Both the position numbers and the translations under genes were made by a program. The notes beneath the pieces are model-generated. The model worked only from the letters and a program-made list of their open reading frames with translations, was not told where the DNA came from and made no database searches. From Vibrio proteolyticus NBRC 13287 (GTDB taxonomy: Bacteria > Pseudomonadota > Gammaproteobacteria > Enterobacterales > Vibrionaceae), in assembly GCF_000467125.1 (NCBI RefSeq), contig NZ_BATJ01000003.1:62001-126000 (forward strand): DNA of 64,000 nucleotides. Reading direction: 5' to 3'. Numbering within the stretch: the first letter of the stretch is position 1; each line of letters begins with the position of its first letter. This document shows, in pieces, positions 1 to 9,769 of this stretch.

Positions 1-52
1 CTGGTAAACGAGTAGACTGATAGCGTGCAGGGATAACAACGGTAAAAGCCAT
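1..52 (-). CDS. kdsB: 3-deoxy-manno-octulosonate cytidylyltransferase, N-terminal fragment
   Basis: Only the first 17 codons lie in the window; the gene runs off the left edge. The translation [17 protein letters not shown] is the typical CMP-KDO synthetase start, with the nucleotide-binding IPARYxSTRLP motif. KdsB activates KDO with CTP for lipopolysaccharide inner-core synthesis in the cytoplasm. Its ATG (52..50) overlaps the stop of the upstream ycaR gene by one base (TAATG), so translation is probably coupled within an lpxK-ycaR-kdsB operon. Confidence 0.93.
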   Translation of the reverse strand, partial: MAFTVVIPARYQSTRLP

Positions 53-231
53 TATCTTCCCTCATCCATCGACATGGTGCGCGCTTCAGGCTCGAGCAAT
101 ACCGGGATGCCATCTTTGATCGGATAGGCAAGACGATCCAGTTTACAGATAAGTTCCTGGCTGTCTTTATCGTAAGTCAGTTTGCCTTTACATACCGGGC
201 AGGCAACGATCTCAAGCAGACGGTGATCCAT
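52..231 (-). CDS. ycaR: Trm112/YcaR-family small zinc-ribbon-like protein
   Basis: This is a 59-residue protein. It starts [18 protein letters not shown] and holds a CPVCK zinc-ribbon half near residue 11; a lone Cys in ELICKL follows, so a full four-Cys zinc site is not present. Length and sequence match YcaR (Trm112-like), which sits between lpxK and kdsB in many gammaproteobacteria. Its precise role there is unclear. The start overlaps the 3' end of lpxK by 20 bases and the stop overlaps the kdsB start by one base, so the three genes look translationally coupled. Confidence 0.9.
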   Translation of the reverse strand: MDHRLLEIVACPVCKGKLTYDKDSQELICKLDRLAYPIKDGIPVLLEPEARTMSMDEGR

Positions 232-1219
232 ATTGTTCCATAACCTCTTTAATTCGATTTAAGATTCGCAGCTCATCCTGTTCACTAAACCTGGCATCAA
301 CTGGTAAATACCACCAGTTATCCGCTGCAAATTCACGACATTTTACTGCGTCTTTTTCTGTCATTATGACGTTCGTCCCCTGGCTTGCAAGTGCTTCCAG
401 CTCAGACGCTTGATATTCCTGATGATCCGCGAACCCTTTGGTTACGACCAGATCAGCGCCCAGCTTTTCCAGCGTGGCAAAAAACCGCGGCGGGTGACCA
501 ATACCGGCGAATGCCACCAGCGCTTTCAACTGACTAACCAAAGTTTTGTCGGCGTGCGTTAAGTTCACCGCCAGGCCCGGGCTAAGTGTCATTGCCATTT
601 CACCCGGCTGCGGGTCACCACCGTTGTTGATGATAAAATCAACCTCTTCAAGACGATTGAGCGGCTCACGCAGTGGTCCTAACGGGATCAAAGACTGATT
701 GCCATAACGGCGAGCACCATCCATAACACTGATCTCAATGTCACGCTGCAACGCATAGTGCTGCAGTCCATCGTCGGTAATGATGATATCAACGCCTAAT
801 GGCAGCAACGCGTCTACGGCGTCGCTACGTACCGGAGACACTGCAACGGGTGCCCCGGTGCGTTGTGCAATCAACTTAGGCTCATCGCCGCAGTGAATCG
901 CTGGCGTTTCTGGCGTGACAACCAGAGGATACTGGGGCGCTTTAGCGCCATAACCACGGGACACCACACCGGGCGTATAACCTTGCTGTTGCAGACGCTC
1001 AACCAGCCACACCACCATCGGCGTTTTCCCATTCCCACCCGCGGTAATATTGCCAACGACCACGACCGGAACCGGTGCCCGATAACTGTGCTTTTTGCCG
1101 GATTGATAATCCTGTTTTCGTCCAGCACTGATATGGCGGTACAGCTGACTTAGCGGCCACAATAGTGGCCACAACAGATATTTGAGTGGATGATTTTCGT
1201 ACCAGATTTTCTCAATCAC
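212..1219 (-). CDS. lpxK: Tetraacyldisaccharide 4'-kinase
   Basis: LpxK phosphorylates the 4' position of the tetraacyldisaccharide lipid A precursor at the inner membrane, giving lipid IVA. The 335-residue length is normal. An N-terminal hydrophobic stretch (about residues 13-24, [12 protein letters not shown]) is the membrane anchor. The Walker A loop [11 protein letters not shown] is at residues 56-66, and a DDGLQH motif near residue 147 is the family active-site signature. It starts two bases after the msbA stop and overlaps ycaR at its 3' end, so msbA-lpxK-ycaR-kdsB reads as one lipid A/LPS operon. Confidence 0.97.
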   Translation of the reverse strand: MIEKIWYENHPLKYLLWPLLWPLSQLYRHISAGRKQDYQSGKKHSYRAPVPVVVVGNITAGGNGKTPMVVWLVERLQQQGYTPGVVSRGYGAKAPQYPLVVTPETPAIHCGDEPKLIAQRTGAPVAVSPVRSDAVDALLPLGVDIIITDDGLQHYALQRDIEISVMDGARRYGNQSLIPLGPLREPLNRLEEVDFIINNGGDPQPGEMAMTLSPGLAVNLTHADKTLVSQLKALVAFAGIGHPPRFFATLEKLGADLVVTKGFADHQEYQASELEALASQGTNVIMTEKDAVKCREFAADNWWYLPVDARFSEQDELRILNRIKEVMEQYGSPSA

Positions 1220-1221
1220 GC

Positions 1222-2970
1222 TTACTCACCAAACTGAATACGATGCAACTGAGCATAGGCGCCATCTTTGGCTATCAACTCAGCGTGCGAACCACGCTCG
1301 ATGATTTCACCCTCATCCACCACCAGAATCTCATCGGCGGCTTCAATGGTTGACAGTCGGTGAGCGATCACCAACACCGTTTTATCTTTTTGCAGCTCAT
1401 CCAGCGCCATCTGAATCGCTTTTTCGCTTTCTGTATCAAGCGCCGAGGTGGCTTCGTCGAGAATCAGCACCGGCGAATCACGCAACAAGGCACGTGCGAT
1501 GGCGATACGTTGACGCTGCCCGCCAGACAAGCTGGCGCCGTTTTCACCAATCATGGTGTCTAGGCCTTCGTCCAGATTGTCAATAAACTCCATCGCATGA
1601 GCCAGCTTGGCCGCCTGTTCAATTTGTTCACGGCTGTATTGCTCTTTCGCCGCATAGGCGATGTTGTTGGCGATGGTGTCATTGAACAAATGCACGTTCT
1701 GCGACACCAGACCAAAATGCTGACGCAGGTTAGTCAACTTGTATTCACGAATATCGTGGCCATCAAGCAGTATCGAACCAGAATCGACGTCATAGAAACG
1801 AGTAAACAGATTCGCAATGGTACTCTTACCTGAGCCAGACCGCCCAACCAGAGCCACGGTTTTGCCCGGTGGGATATTGAAACTGACATCTCGCAGCGCC
1901 GGTTTTTCTTTACCGCTGTACGTGAACGTCACGTGTTTCACTTCAATATCGCCACGCACTTGCTTGATTTCGTAATCACCGTTGTCCTGCTCCGTATCCA
2001 GATCGATCAGAGCAAACAGTGTTTGGCTTGCTGCCATACCGCGCTGGAATGTCGACGTCACGTTGGTTAGCGCTTTCAGCGGGCGCATCAAACCAAACAT
2101 CGCCGAGAACACGACCGTAAATGTCCCCGGAGTGAGCGTTTCACGGATGGAGTCCACACTCGCCAAGAAAAGTACCGTAACCAGCGCAATAGAGGCGATA
2201 ATCTGAATCACCGGGTTGGCGATAGCCTGCGCTGACACTAACTTCATTGAGTGCTGGCGCATGCGGTTACTGACTGAGTCAAACCGTGCGCTTTCGACAT
2301 CCTGACCACCGTAACTCAGCACCACTTTGTGGCCTTTCAGCATTTGTTCAGCGGAAGTTGCAACATGGCCCATCGTGGTTTGCATGTTCTTGGAAATCTT
2401 GCGAAAACGCTTAGAAACGATCCCAATCGCCCAAGCGACCAGAGGCGCAACCACCAGCAGAACCAGTGATAACTGCCAACTGTTCCAAAACATCAGGGTC
2501 AGCAGACCAATGATGCTGGCACCTTCACGTACAATACTCACCAACGCTTTGCTGGTCGCTCCTGCCAGCTGCTCGGTGTCATAAGTGATGCGTGAAAGCA
2601 AGCCTCCGGTGGACTCTCTGTCAAAGAAAGACACAGGCATATGCATGAAATGATTGAATATTTTTCGGCGAAGTAGCATGACCACGTTGCCAGAAACCCA
2701 GCTTAGGCAATAGTCAGAAACAAAGCTACTCACACCGCGCACCAACATCATGCCAAAAATGATGAATGGCAGAATTTTGAGAAAATTGGATTGAGTGTCG
2801 CCAAACCCTTCATCAAGCAGCGGTTTGAGCAGAGAAACCATGTAAGTATCTGCGATAGCGTTGATCACCAGGGCGACAACCGCCACACCCAGTCCCGCTT
2901 TGTATAAGCGGATGTAAGTCCACAAGCGACGGAACGTCTGCCAGGTGGTCTCGTCTTGATTCAATGACAT
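1222..2970 (-). CDS. msbA: Lipid A export ABC transporter, fused permease/ATPase
   Basis: MsbA flips core-lipid A from the inner to the outer leaflet of the inner membrane. The 582-residue half-transporter has an N-terminal six-helix ABC membrane domain (about residues 20-310) and a C-terminal ATPase with Walker [10 protein letters not shown] (about 375-383), signature LSGGQRQR (about 480), Walker [13 protein letters not shown] and an H-loop in VIAHRLST. Length equals the E. coli protein. It is followed by lpxK after two bases. comEC lies upstream on the same strand with only 33 bases between, so the operon may begin at comEC or have an internal promoter there. Confidence 0.97.
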   Translation of the reverse strand: MSLNQDETTWQTFRRLWTYIRLYKAGLGVAVVALVINAIADTYMVSLLKPLLDEGFGDTQSNFLKILPFIIFGMMLVRGVSSFVSDYCLSWVSGNVVMLLRRKIFNHFMHMPVSFFDRESTGGLLSRITYDTEQLAGATSKALVSIVREGASIIGLLTLMFWNSWQLSLVLLVVAPLVAWAIGIVSKRFRKISKNMQTTMGHVATSAEQMLKGHKVVLSYGGQDVESARFDSVSNRMRQHSMKLVSAQAIANPVIQIIASIALVTVLFLASVDSIRETLTPGTFTVVFSAMFGLMRPLKALTNVTSTFQRGMAASQTLFALIDLDTEQDNGDYEIKQVRGDIEVKHVTFTYSGKEKPALRDVSFNIPPGKTVALVGRSGSGKSTIANLFTRFYDVDSGSILLDGHDIREYKLTNLRQHFGLVSQNVHLFNDTIANNIAYAAKEQYSREQIEQAAKLAHAMEFIDNLDEGLDTMIGENGASLSGGQRQRIAIARALLRDSPVLILDEATSALDTESEKAIQMALDELQKDKTVLVIAHRLSTIEAADEILVVDEGEIIERGSHAELIAKDGAYAQLHRIQFGE

Positions 2971-3003
2971 ATACGAATGGTACTTTTGATTGTATTAATC
3001 TTC

Positions 3004-5250
3004 CTATTCTACTCGCTTCCGCAAGATATGCCTATACCAAGACTCGCTTTGTCGCAGGCTTTCCACCCGCCACTGGCCTTGCTCAACCAAGAGCGAAATT
3101 TGCCCATTGTGACCCGTGTCCAACCAAGTGGTACCCGCCGCCTGATAACGCGATACCACCTGATCCGCAGGCATTCCCCAGCGATTGTCCCGAGCTAAAG
3201 AGGCAAAAGCATAATGAGCCCCGACCGCATCGACAAACGGCTGGATTGACGAAGTTTTACTCCCATGATGCGGCACAATCACTATCTCACTGCGCAATAA
3301 CTGCGGGTGACGGACCAGCATCCACTCGACCAGTGCATCAATGTCACCCGTCAACAACACCCTGACGCCGGAAACAGGATCGCTTAAGCGCAAGACGCAC
3401 GAGTGCGAATTGTACGCGCGCATCACCCCTCGTTGCGGCCACAATACCTCAAAGTCCAGGTCGTTCCACCGCCAGGTTTGCTTAGCAATGCATGGTGAAA
3501 AAACGGGAGAGTCCTGGCTGGCACGAATCCAACCCGGTGACCATGCACGTTGAATCTGTTGCCAGCCACCCGAGTGATCGGAGTCCATGTGACTGAGAAT
3601 CAGTCCGTCCAGAGAGCGAATATTGCGTTTACGCAGCAACGGCAAAATCACCGCATCGGCCATACTGCCGTTTTCCCACGCCAAACCGGTATCATAAACA
3701 ATGGCCCGGCGATTTTTATCGATCACCACAGCGAGGCCATGGCCGACATCCAGGACATCCAGACGCCATCGGTTCACGCTTTGCGGCCTGTCGGCTAACC
3801 AGCCCGCCATCACACACAGCATCAACAGCCAGAGTCGCGCAGAGCCACTCAGCAAGGGCCACAACAGTGCCACGACAAACATCATCCCGAATCTCAGAAT
3901 CCAAACCGCGTTGAGTGTCCACCAGAGCTCTCCCACCCAGTCAATCGCGTAGATAACCGGTTTCAGCGTCCAGGCAACGCCGTTCCAAAGCACCGTCGCT
4001 GTATCGGGTAGCACCGCACTGAACGTCAGCCCGGCTAAGGTTAAGGGCACAACAAAAAAGGAAAACCAGGGCACAAAAATGAGGTTATACAAAGCGCTGG
4101 CCGGGGTAATGCCATCGAAAAACCATAAACTGACTGGCAGCATACAAGTCACCAGCCAGAGTTGCATTTTCGTCAGCCTGATGAATAGGTTGTCAGTCAC
4201 AGACTGGCGAGCCAGATAAGTGAACACCACCGTGACGGCGAGAAAGGATAACCAAAACGAGACCGCCAGCGAAGCCAGCGGATCCCACAGCAACACCAAC
4301 GCAAGCGTCGCCAATATCCGCCCGACCAGACTCACCCGTAAGTTCAGCAACGAGAACAAGACATTGAGCAGACACATGATCAGCGCCCGTTCGGTGGGAA
4401 GCGAAAACCCCGCCAGCCAGGCATAACAAGCGGCCGCCACGCAGCCCAGGAGCCAGGGCAAGAATAGCGCACGATACGACAACCGCAACAACAGCGTGCC
4501 CATCATGAACCCGACGGAGAAAGCGATACCGATGTGCAAACCGGAAATGGCCACCAGATGTGCCAGCCCGCTATTGCGCAGCGACTGCCATAAGTCAGGC
4601 TCAATCTCACCTCGGTAACCAAACGTCAGAGCCAACAACAGTGAACGCTCCGGACTGACCGCTAACGATTGTCGAATCAGTGTGAACAGCCGGCTGCGCA
4701 GGTGATTGGATGATTCACTGAACCAGGATGAACCTTTAACAATCACTGCACGCGCCAACAAGCGCTGACTGAACGCGTAACGTTCGCGATCAAAACCGAC
4801 TTCATTTCTGAGCCCGATCATACTCTTCAACGACACTTGCGCCGTCACTACCTCACCTGGCATTAGCGGACGCGGCGCAATCAACTGAACACGTGGCTGC
4901 TGAAAGTACGACAAGGGTTGGCCATTGATGGCGGTAATCACCACTTTTCCATCATATCCGTGACTTATTTGCTTAAAAAAGCTGTCAACGTCGGCTTTTA
5001 TGGTAATATCCTGACCTGCTAGGAACAGAGAATCTGCTTGCCATCGCAGTACGTTGCCTTGAAAGAGGATAACGAGAATTGCAGCTAAACTTCCTGTCAG
5101 GCATCTTAACTTTCTGTACTTCAGACTTGTTATCAAGACGATCAGAACAGGGACACACCACAACCCACAGGGCAGGGTCAGCCAGTGTGGTGACGTTAAG
5201 AGTGTGAGACTGAACGAAGCTAACGTCCAATAATTTGATAAGAGAGTCAT
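3004..5250 (-). CDS. comEC: DNA internalization competence protein ComEC/Rec2
   Basis: ComEC is the inner-membrane channel that brings transforming single-stranded DNA into the cytoplasm; in Vibrio it works with the chitin-induced competence pilus. From the chosen ATG the protein has 748 residues. It has N-terminal membrane segments and a DUF4131-like soluble part, a central multi-helix Competence domain (motif LAHLVAISGLHIG), and a C-terminal metallo-beta-lactamase-like domain with SHMDSDHSGG, TGD and VPHHGSK. The frame stays open to a GTG at 5295, but that start would overlap the divergent DUF2062 gene by 39 bases and has no Shine-Dalgarno, so the ATG at 5250 (MTLLSNYW) is preferred. Confidence 0.93.
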   Translation of the reverse strand: MTLLSNYWTLASFSLTLLTSPHWLTLPCGLWCVPVLIVLITSLKYRKLRCLTGSLAAILVILFQGNVLRWQADSLFLAGQDITIKADVDSFFKQISHGYDGKVVITAINGQPLSYFQQPRVQLIAPRPLMPGEVVTAQVSLKSMIGLRNEVGFDRERYAFSQRLLARAVIVKGSSWFSESSNHLRSRLFTLIRQSLAVSPERSLLLALTFGYRGEIEPDLWQSLRNSGLAHLVAISGLHIGIAFSVGFMMGTLLLRLSYRALFLPWLLGCVAAACYAWLAGFSLPTERALIMCLLNVLFSLLNLRVSLVGRILATLALVLLWDPLASLAVSFWLSFLAVTVVFTYLARQSVTDNLFIRLTKMQLWLVTCMLPVSLWFFDGITPASALYNLIFVPWFSFFVVPLTLAGLTFSAVLPDTATVLWNGVAWTLKPVIYAIDWVGELWWTLNAVWILRFGMMFVVALLWPLLSGSARLWLLMLCVMAGWLADRPQSVNRWRLDVLDVGHGLAVVIDKNRRAIVYDTGLAWENGSMADAVILPLLRKRNIRSLDGLILSHMDSDHSGGWQQIQRAWSPGWIRASQDSPVFSPCIAKQTWRWNDLDFEVLWPQRGVMRAYNSHSCVLRLSDPVSGVRVLLTGDIDALVEWMLVRHPQLLRSEIVIVPHHGSKTSSIQPFVDAVGAHYAFASLARDNRWGMPADQVVSRYQAAGTTWLDTGHNGQISLLVEQGQWRVESLRQSESWYRHILRKRVE

Positions 5251-5256
5251 CGCCCC

Positions 5257-5766
5257 ATGCCAAGAAAATTTATCAAGCGTTTCATGCCAGATCACGAGGT
5301 CATCAAACGTCAGAAGGCATTGAAAATTTTTGGCAATGTTCTGTACAACCCGAACCTGTGGTGTTTAAACCGCCGCTCTGCCGCCGGCGCATTTGCGGTC
5401 GGCTTATTCATGGCGTTTGTTCCGCTCCCCAGTCAGATGATCATGTCAGCCGGACTGGCGATTGCATGCGGTGTCAATCTGCCACTGTCCGTTGCACTGG
5501 TCTGGGTCAGCAATCCGATCACCATGCCGGTTCTGTTCTATTTTGCTTACAAACTTGGCGCCTGGGTGATGCATGTCCCGCCACAACCTTTTCATTTCGA
5601 ACTTTCGTGGGAATTTTTGTTGCACCAGATGCAAACCATCGGACCGCCATTCCTGCTCGGCTGCATGATTTGCGGCGTGGTCAGTGCCATCGTGGGTTAC
5701 TTTGGCATTAAAGGTTTGTGGCGCTACTCTGTCGTGAGAAGCTGGCAGAAACGTCAGCAACGGTAG
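5257..5766 (+). CDS. DUF2062 family membrane protein
   Basis: The 169-residue protein has a basic N-terminus (MPRKFIKRFMPDHEVIKRQK) and at least three hydrophobic segments (about residues 44-75, 80-98 and 125-152). It contains the DUF2062 pattern NRRSAAGAFAVGLFMAFVPLPSQM followed by NPITMPVLFY. The molecular role of the family is unknown to me; some homologues are fused to glycosyltransferases. It is divergent from comEC with only six bases between the two ATGs, so each promoter must sit inside the other coding region. A terminator shared with lolE follows. Confidence 0.85.
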   Translation: MPRKFIKRFMPDHEVIKRQKALKIFGNVLYNPNLWCLNRRSAAGAFAVGLFMAFVPLPSQMIMSAGLAIACGVNLPLSVALVWVSNPITMPVLFYFAYKLGAWVMHVPPQPFHFELSWEFLLHQMQTIGPPFLLGCMICGVVSAIVGYFGIKGLWRYSVVRSWQKRQQR

Positions 5767-5853
5767 TTCACCACCTCACGTGACAGAAGGCCGAAAACAG
5801 ACAATTGCGATCAGGGATATTTTTCTGACTGCAAAAAGCGTTAAGCAAGTATG

Positions 5854-5880
5854 AAAAAAGGACCGTATGGTCCTTTTTTT
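5854..5880. terminator. Bidirectional terminator between the DUF2062 gene and lolE
   Basis: AAAAAAGGACC, a GTAT loop and GGTCCTTTTTTT form a perfect hairpin with A/T runs on both sides. It lies between two convergent genes and can end transcription from either. Confidence 0.85.
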
Positions 5881-5881
5881 G

Positions 5882-7126
5882 TTATTTACCACTCAGCACG
5901 CTGGCTGGGTTGAGCCGGCTCGCTCGTGACGCGGGATACCAGGTCGCCAGCAGGCTCAGTATGATGGCGGTTCCTGACACCAACACAACGTCGTCCAGAT
6001 GCACCTGTGAGGGAAGAAAATCCACAAAGTAAATATCACCAGACAGAAACTGATGCCCAATCAGGCTTTCCAGAGCTTTCACCATCGGCGTAAGGTTGAA
6101 CGCTACAGCCAGACCAATCACACTGCCAACAACACTCCCCAGTACACCGGAGAACACGCCTTGCCAGACAAATATGCGCTTAATTAACCCGTCAGTGGCC
6201 CCCATTGTGCGAAGTATCGCGATTTCTGATGCGCGATCTTTAACGGCCATCATCAGAGTCGAGACAATATTGAAGCACGCGACGCCAATCACCAATACCA
6301 TTACCAGATACATAATGGTACGTACCAGCTGAATATCTCGATACAGGAAACCAAATTTCTGCTGCCAGCTGCGCAGATACACATAGACGTTAAGCGTATT
6401 TCCCGCCTCACGCACGATCTGAGTGGCGTTGAGGACATCGGACACTTTGACCGACACCCCGGTAACCGCACTGCCCATATTGGCGTACTGCTGTGCATCG
6501 ACCAGAGGCACCATCGCCAGGTTATGATCGATCTGACCATTGAGCGCCAATAACCCTGCCACTTGCACCCGAACTCGCTTTGGTGCTTGCACCTGCTTGG
6601 TGGTATTGCTGGTCGGGATCATTAAGGTCAGGTAATCCCCCTTTTTCACGCCGAGATAATCGGCTACGCCCTGCCCCAAAATCGCCAGTTTCTGTCCCGG
6701 CTTAAATGCCTGCCAGGCAGACGGGTCGACGAACTCAGCAATTTTTGACACAGTCGCTTCACTTTGGGGATCCACGCCACGTACTTCTATCGCTTTGAGT
6801 TTTTGGCCTTTTTCTGCCAGTGCGGTAAATTTCACGTAGGGCGCTGCTGCGGTGATCTGTGGATGTTGTTCAGCCTGTTTGATCACCGAAGACCAATCTT
6901 CAATCGGGCTACGCACCCCTTCAAATTCGCCGTGAGGAATCACGGAAAGAACCCGATTTTCCAGCTCACGCTCAAAACCGTTCATGGCAGACAAACCAAT
7001 GATGATCACCGCCACACCAACAGCGATGCCGATGGTGGAAGACAGCGAGATGAACGACACCATTTTGTTACGCTGTTTGGCGCGGCTGAAACGCCCGCCA
7101 ATAAACAACGACAGGGAGGACAACAC
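5882..7126 (-). CDS. lolE: Lipoprotein-releasing ABC transporter permease LolE
   Basis: LolE is one of the two membrane subunits of LolCDE, which extracts outer-membrane lipoproteins from the inner membrane and hands them to LolA. The 414-residue protein has the FtsX/MacB permease layout: one N-terminal helix (about residues 22-48), a large periplasmic domain, then three helices in the last 150 residues. The conserved N-terminus FIGGRFSRAKQRNKMVSFIS matches LolE more than LolC. It is the last gene of lolC-lolD-lolE, directly abutting lolD, and ends at a terminator. Confidence 0.92.
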   Translation of the reverse strand: MLSSLSLFIGGRFSRAKQRNKMVSFISLSSTIGIAVGVAVIIIGLSAMNGFERELENRVLSVIPHGEFEGVRSPIEDWSSVIKQAEQHPQITAAAPYVKFTALAEKGQKLKAIEVRGVDPQSEATVSKIAEFVDPSAWQAFKPGQKLAILGQGVADYLGVKKGDYLTLMIPTSNTTKQVQAPKRVRVQVAGLLALNGQIDHNLAMVPLVDAQQYANMGSAVTGVSVKVSDVLNATQIVREAGNTLNVYVYLRSWQQKFGFLYRDIQLVRTIMYLVMVLVIGVACFNIVSTLMMAVKDRASEIAILRTMGATDGLIKRIFVWQGVFSGVLGSVVGSVIGLAVAFNLTPMVKALESLIGHQFLSGDIYFVDFLPSQVHLDDVVLVSGTAIILSLLATWYPASRASRLNPASVLSGK

Positions 7127-7813
7127 TTACGCCACCTCCACGTTCAGCAACAGACCATCTTGCATGTGCAACTGACGATCCATTTTCGCCGCCAGTTCAC
7201 CGTCATGAGTGACGACAAGAAACGCGGTACCAGATTCCCTGTTCAGCTCACGCATCAGATCATAAATCGCCAGTGCGGTTTTATGGTCCAGGTTACCGGT
7301 AGGTTCATCGGCCAGCACCAGATCCGGCTTGTTGACCAAGGCACGGGCTATCGCCACACGCTGACGTTCCCCACCAGACAGCTCTGCCGGGCGGTGTTCC
7401 ATCCGATGCCCCAGACCAACTTTTTCCAGCAACTCACTGGCCTGCTGTTTCGCATTGCTGACCTTAGCGCCACCGATCAACAGCGGCATCGCCACATTTT
7501 CGAGTGCACTAAAATCCGCCAGCAAATGGTGAAACTGATACACAAACCCCAAATGTTGATTGCGGATTTTGGCTTGTTTATTGGAAGACAGCGCCGAGAG
7601 ATCGTGGCCAAGAAAAGTGACCCCACCCCGGCTCGCATCATCCAATGCGCCCAGAATGTGCAGCAGCGTACTTTTGCCCGATCCGGACGAACCGATGATC
7701 GAGACCAGCTCCCCTACTTGGATGTCAAAGCTGACGCCTTTTAAAACCTGTGTGTCCAACCCACCTTCCCGGTAGGTCTTACATACATCGTGACAGTGTA
7801 AAAGGTTATTCAT
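7127..7813 (-). CDS. lolD: Lipoprotein-releasing ABC transporter ATPase LolD
   Basis: LolD is the ATPase that powers LolCDE. The 228-residue single ABC domain has Walker [10 protein letters not shown] (about residues 42-50), Q-loop VYQFHHLL, signature [15 protein letters not shown] (about 145-160) and Walker [13 protein letters not shown]. Its start overlaps the lolC stop by eight bases and its stop abuts the lolE start, as expected for a tightly coupled lolCDE operon. Confidence 0.97.
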   Translation of the reverse strand: MNNLLHCHDVCKTYREGGLDTQVLKGVSFDIQVGELVSIIGSSGSGKSTLLHILGALDDASRGGVTFLGHDLSALSSNKQAKIRNQHLGFVYQFHHLLADFSALENVAMPLLIGGAKVSNAKQQASELLEKVGLGHRMEHRPAELSGGERQRVAIARALVNKPDLVLADEPTGNLDHKTALAIYDLMRELNRESGTAFLVVTHDGELAAKMDRQLHMQDGLLLNVEVA

Positions 7814-9014
7814 ATCTCAAAGCCTCAGCGGGTTTAACAGAAGATGCGCGGTAAGAAGGAAACAAGGTAGCCAGTAAGCTCAGTGCAACCGCCAGTAAAA
7901 CCACGACCGAGATCTGCCATGGACTGATCATCACCGGCAGCTCTCCACCAATGGACAATAGCGCGACGCCCATGGTGTCGAGCAACGTATTCAGATTGGC
8001 AGCCAGTGCGACACCGAGGACACCACCGACAACCGCACCAATCACGCCGCTGCTTGCCCCCTGCACCATGAAAATCGTCAGGATTTGATTGCTGGTCATG
8101 CCTTGTGTTTTCAAAATAGCCACTTCCGACTGCTTCTCCATCACCACCATGATCAGCGCAGAGATGATGTTAAATGCTGCGACACCGACAATCAGCCCCA
8201 GCATCAAACCCATCATATTCTTTTCCATTCGCACGGCCTGAAATAACTCGCCGCGCTGCTCACGCCAGTCACTCCAGTGCCAGCCGTCCGGCAACGATTT
8301 GGTTGCCAGCTCACTGACGACAAACGGATCGTTAAAGAACAGGCGCCAGCCAGAAATGGTATCGGATTTTAAGCGCAATAGGCGACCTGCATCATGCAGG
8401 TGTGTCACCATTAGCTGGCCATCGACATCAGAGCCGGTATTGAAAATTCCGGCAACGGTAAAGTTACGTTGGCTCGGAATCCGGCCCAACGGGGTAAACT
8501 GACTGGCACTGGTAACCATCAGGCGGACTTTATCGCCCAGCGAAACGTTCAGGTTACGCGCCAGGGTATGGCCAAGGAAAACCTGATACTTACCCGGCTG
8601 CAACGCCGATATCCGGCCAGCTATCAGATAGTTTTCGATCGGGTCATCATCACCGGGCTCAATCCCAACCATCAAGCCTGCGCTCAACTCTGACGCGCTT
8701 TGAATGACCGCTTCACTGCGTACAATAGGCTCTGGCTTCTTTGCCGCTGACAACGAGGTAATAAATGCCGGCGGTTCGGCAGTATAGCTGGTGCGATCAT
8801 CGCCTTGCGCAATCACAGCCTGAGGCAAGACACCAAGAATCCGGCTTTTAAGCTGTGCTTCAAAGCCATTCATGACCGACAGAACGGTCACCAACGCCAT
8901 CACACCAATGGTGATGCCTGCGGTGGACATATAAGAAACAAACCGACTGAACCTGTCGCCTGAGCGCCCTCTCAGGTAGCGCAGACCGATAAAAGTCGAA
9001 ATTGGGTGAAACAT
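7806..9014 (-). CDS. lolC: Lipoprotein-releasing ABC transporter permease LolC
   Basis: LolC recruits LolA and forms the membrane channel with LolE. The 402-residue protein has an N-terminal helix (about residues 25-47), a periplasmic domain, and three C-terminal helices. It begins [22 protein letters not shown], a typical LolC start. The promoter should lie in the 177-base divergent gap to the PilZ gene. Confidence 0.95.
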   Translation of the reverse strand: MFHPISTFIGLRYLRGRSGDRFSRFVSYMSTAGITIGVMALVTVLSVMNGFEAQLKSRILGVLPQAVIAQGDDRTSYTAEPPAFITSLSAAKKPEPIVRSEAVIQSASELSAGLMVGIEPGDDDPIENYLIAGRISALQPGKYQVFLGHTLARNLNVSLGDKVRLMVTSASQFTPLGRIPSQRNFTVAGIFNTGSDVDGQLMVTHLHDAGRLLRLKSDTISGWRLFFNDPFVVSELATKSLPDGWHWSDWREQRGELFQAVRMEKNMMGLMLGLIVGVAAFNIISALIMVVMEKQSEVAILKTQGMTSNQILTIFMVQGASSGVIGAVVGGVLGVALAANLNTLLDTMGVALLSIGGELPVMISPWQISVVVLLAVALSLLATLFPSYRASSVKPAEALRYE

Positions 9015-9191
9015 AACTAGTCAACCTAGATAAAAATTATCGCTACTGTAACGATTAATCTCGCGCATATGTAGCCCTATTTTGCCAATTCAGCGTTAAA
9101 TTACGTAATTAAGTCTGTGAATAGTAACGACATACCTTGATAAGTTGACCGGTATGTCGATAATCAGATCATTAGACAAAGGAAGATACGT

Positions 9192-9761
9192 ATGTCCGAT
9201 CAAGAATATTTCACCGTCCATCATCACATGACCGCCAATGTTGAACCATTGGATGACGGTGTCACGCTTCCTTCCTGTAATGACTTCGACGCTGAAATTC
9301 CCGTTCCGTTCAAAGTGGCCAGTGAGTTTTGTCATCTTGAGCAAGCCAATGAACACGCTCGCCTGGATATGCAGAACAAAGATATCCGCCAAATCGTGGA
9401 ACTGCTGGAAAATCAAAACGCCAAACTGAACCTGCTGCTGACGTACATGCTGTCACAACAGGATGATCCCAGGTATCGTTATACCACCGAGTCATTTGGT
9501 GCCAGTCAGTTTACGTTTCGTAGCGCACAAGCGATGCCAACTGACATGCAGGCCCGAGTGAAACTATTTCTGGAACATCCTTCGGCAGCGATCTATTGTT
9601 ATGGCCGCGTAACGGGCTGTGACGCTCAGGAGAATGACTTCCTGATCACGATGAAATATGAACGCCTCAGAGACAGCGACCAGGATCTGCTGATTAAAGC
9701 CGCGCTTTTCCAACAACAAAAACTGTTGCGTCAGCGCTCTTTAACCCGAGAAAAACAATAA
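9192..9761 (+). CDS. PilZ-domain protein, PlzB-like, with degenerate c-di-GMP site
   Basis: The 189-residue protein lies between lolC and mfd, which from memory is the position of V. cholerae PlzB. The N-terminal half is a YcgR-like/PilZN region with a helical linker (about residues 55-90, LEQANEHARLDMQNKDIRQ) and the C-terminal half (about 100-180) fits a PilZ barrel. I cannot find the RxxxR and (D/N)xSxxG motifs that bind c-di-GMP, so direct binding is doubtful. It may act as a structural PilZ partner in motility or biofilm control. AAGGAAG supports the ATG. mfd follows after eight bases. Confidence 0.75.
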   Translation: MSDQEYFTVHHHMTANVEPLDDGVTLPSCNDFDAEIPVPFKVASEFCHLEQANEHARLDMQNKDIRQIVELLENQNAKLNLLLTYMLSQQDDPRYRYTTESFGASQFTFRSAQAMPTDMQARVKLFLEHPSAAIYCYGRVTGCDAQENDFLITMKYERLRDSDQDLLIKAALFQQQKLLRQRSLTREKQ

Positions 9762-9769
9762 GCATTACC

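Noticed and set aside
2964..3365. 133-codon plus-strand frame
   Set aside because: It is antisense to the 3' end of comEC; the Pro/His-rich product is typical of a shadow.
6764..7744. 326-codon plus-strand open frame
   Set aside because: It lies antisense to lolE and lolD, which are clear genes; the product is His/Gln/Arg-rich and without family pattern.
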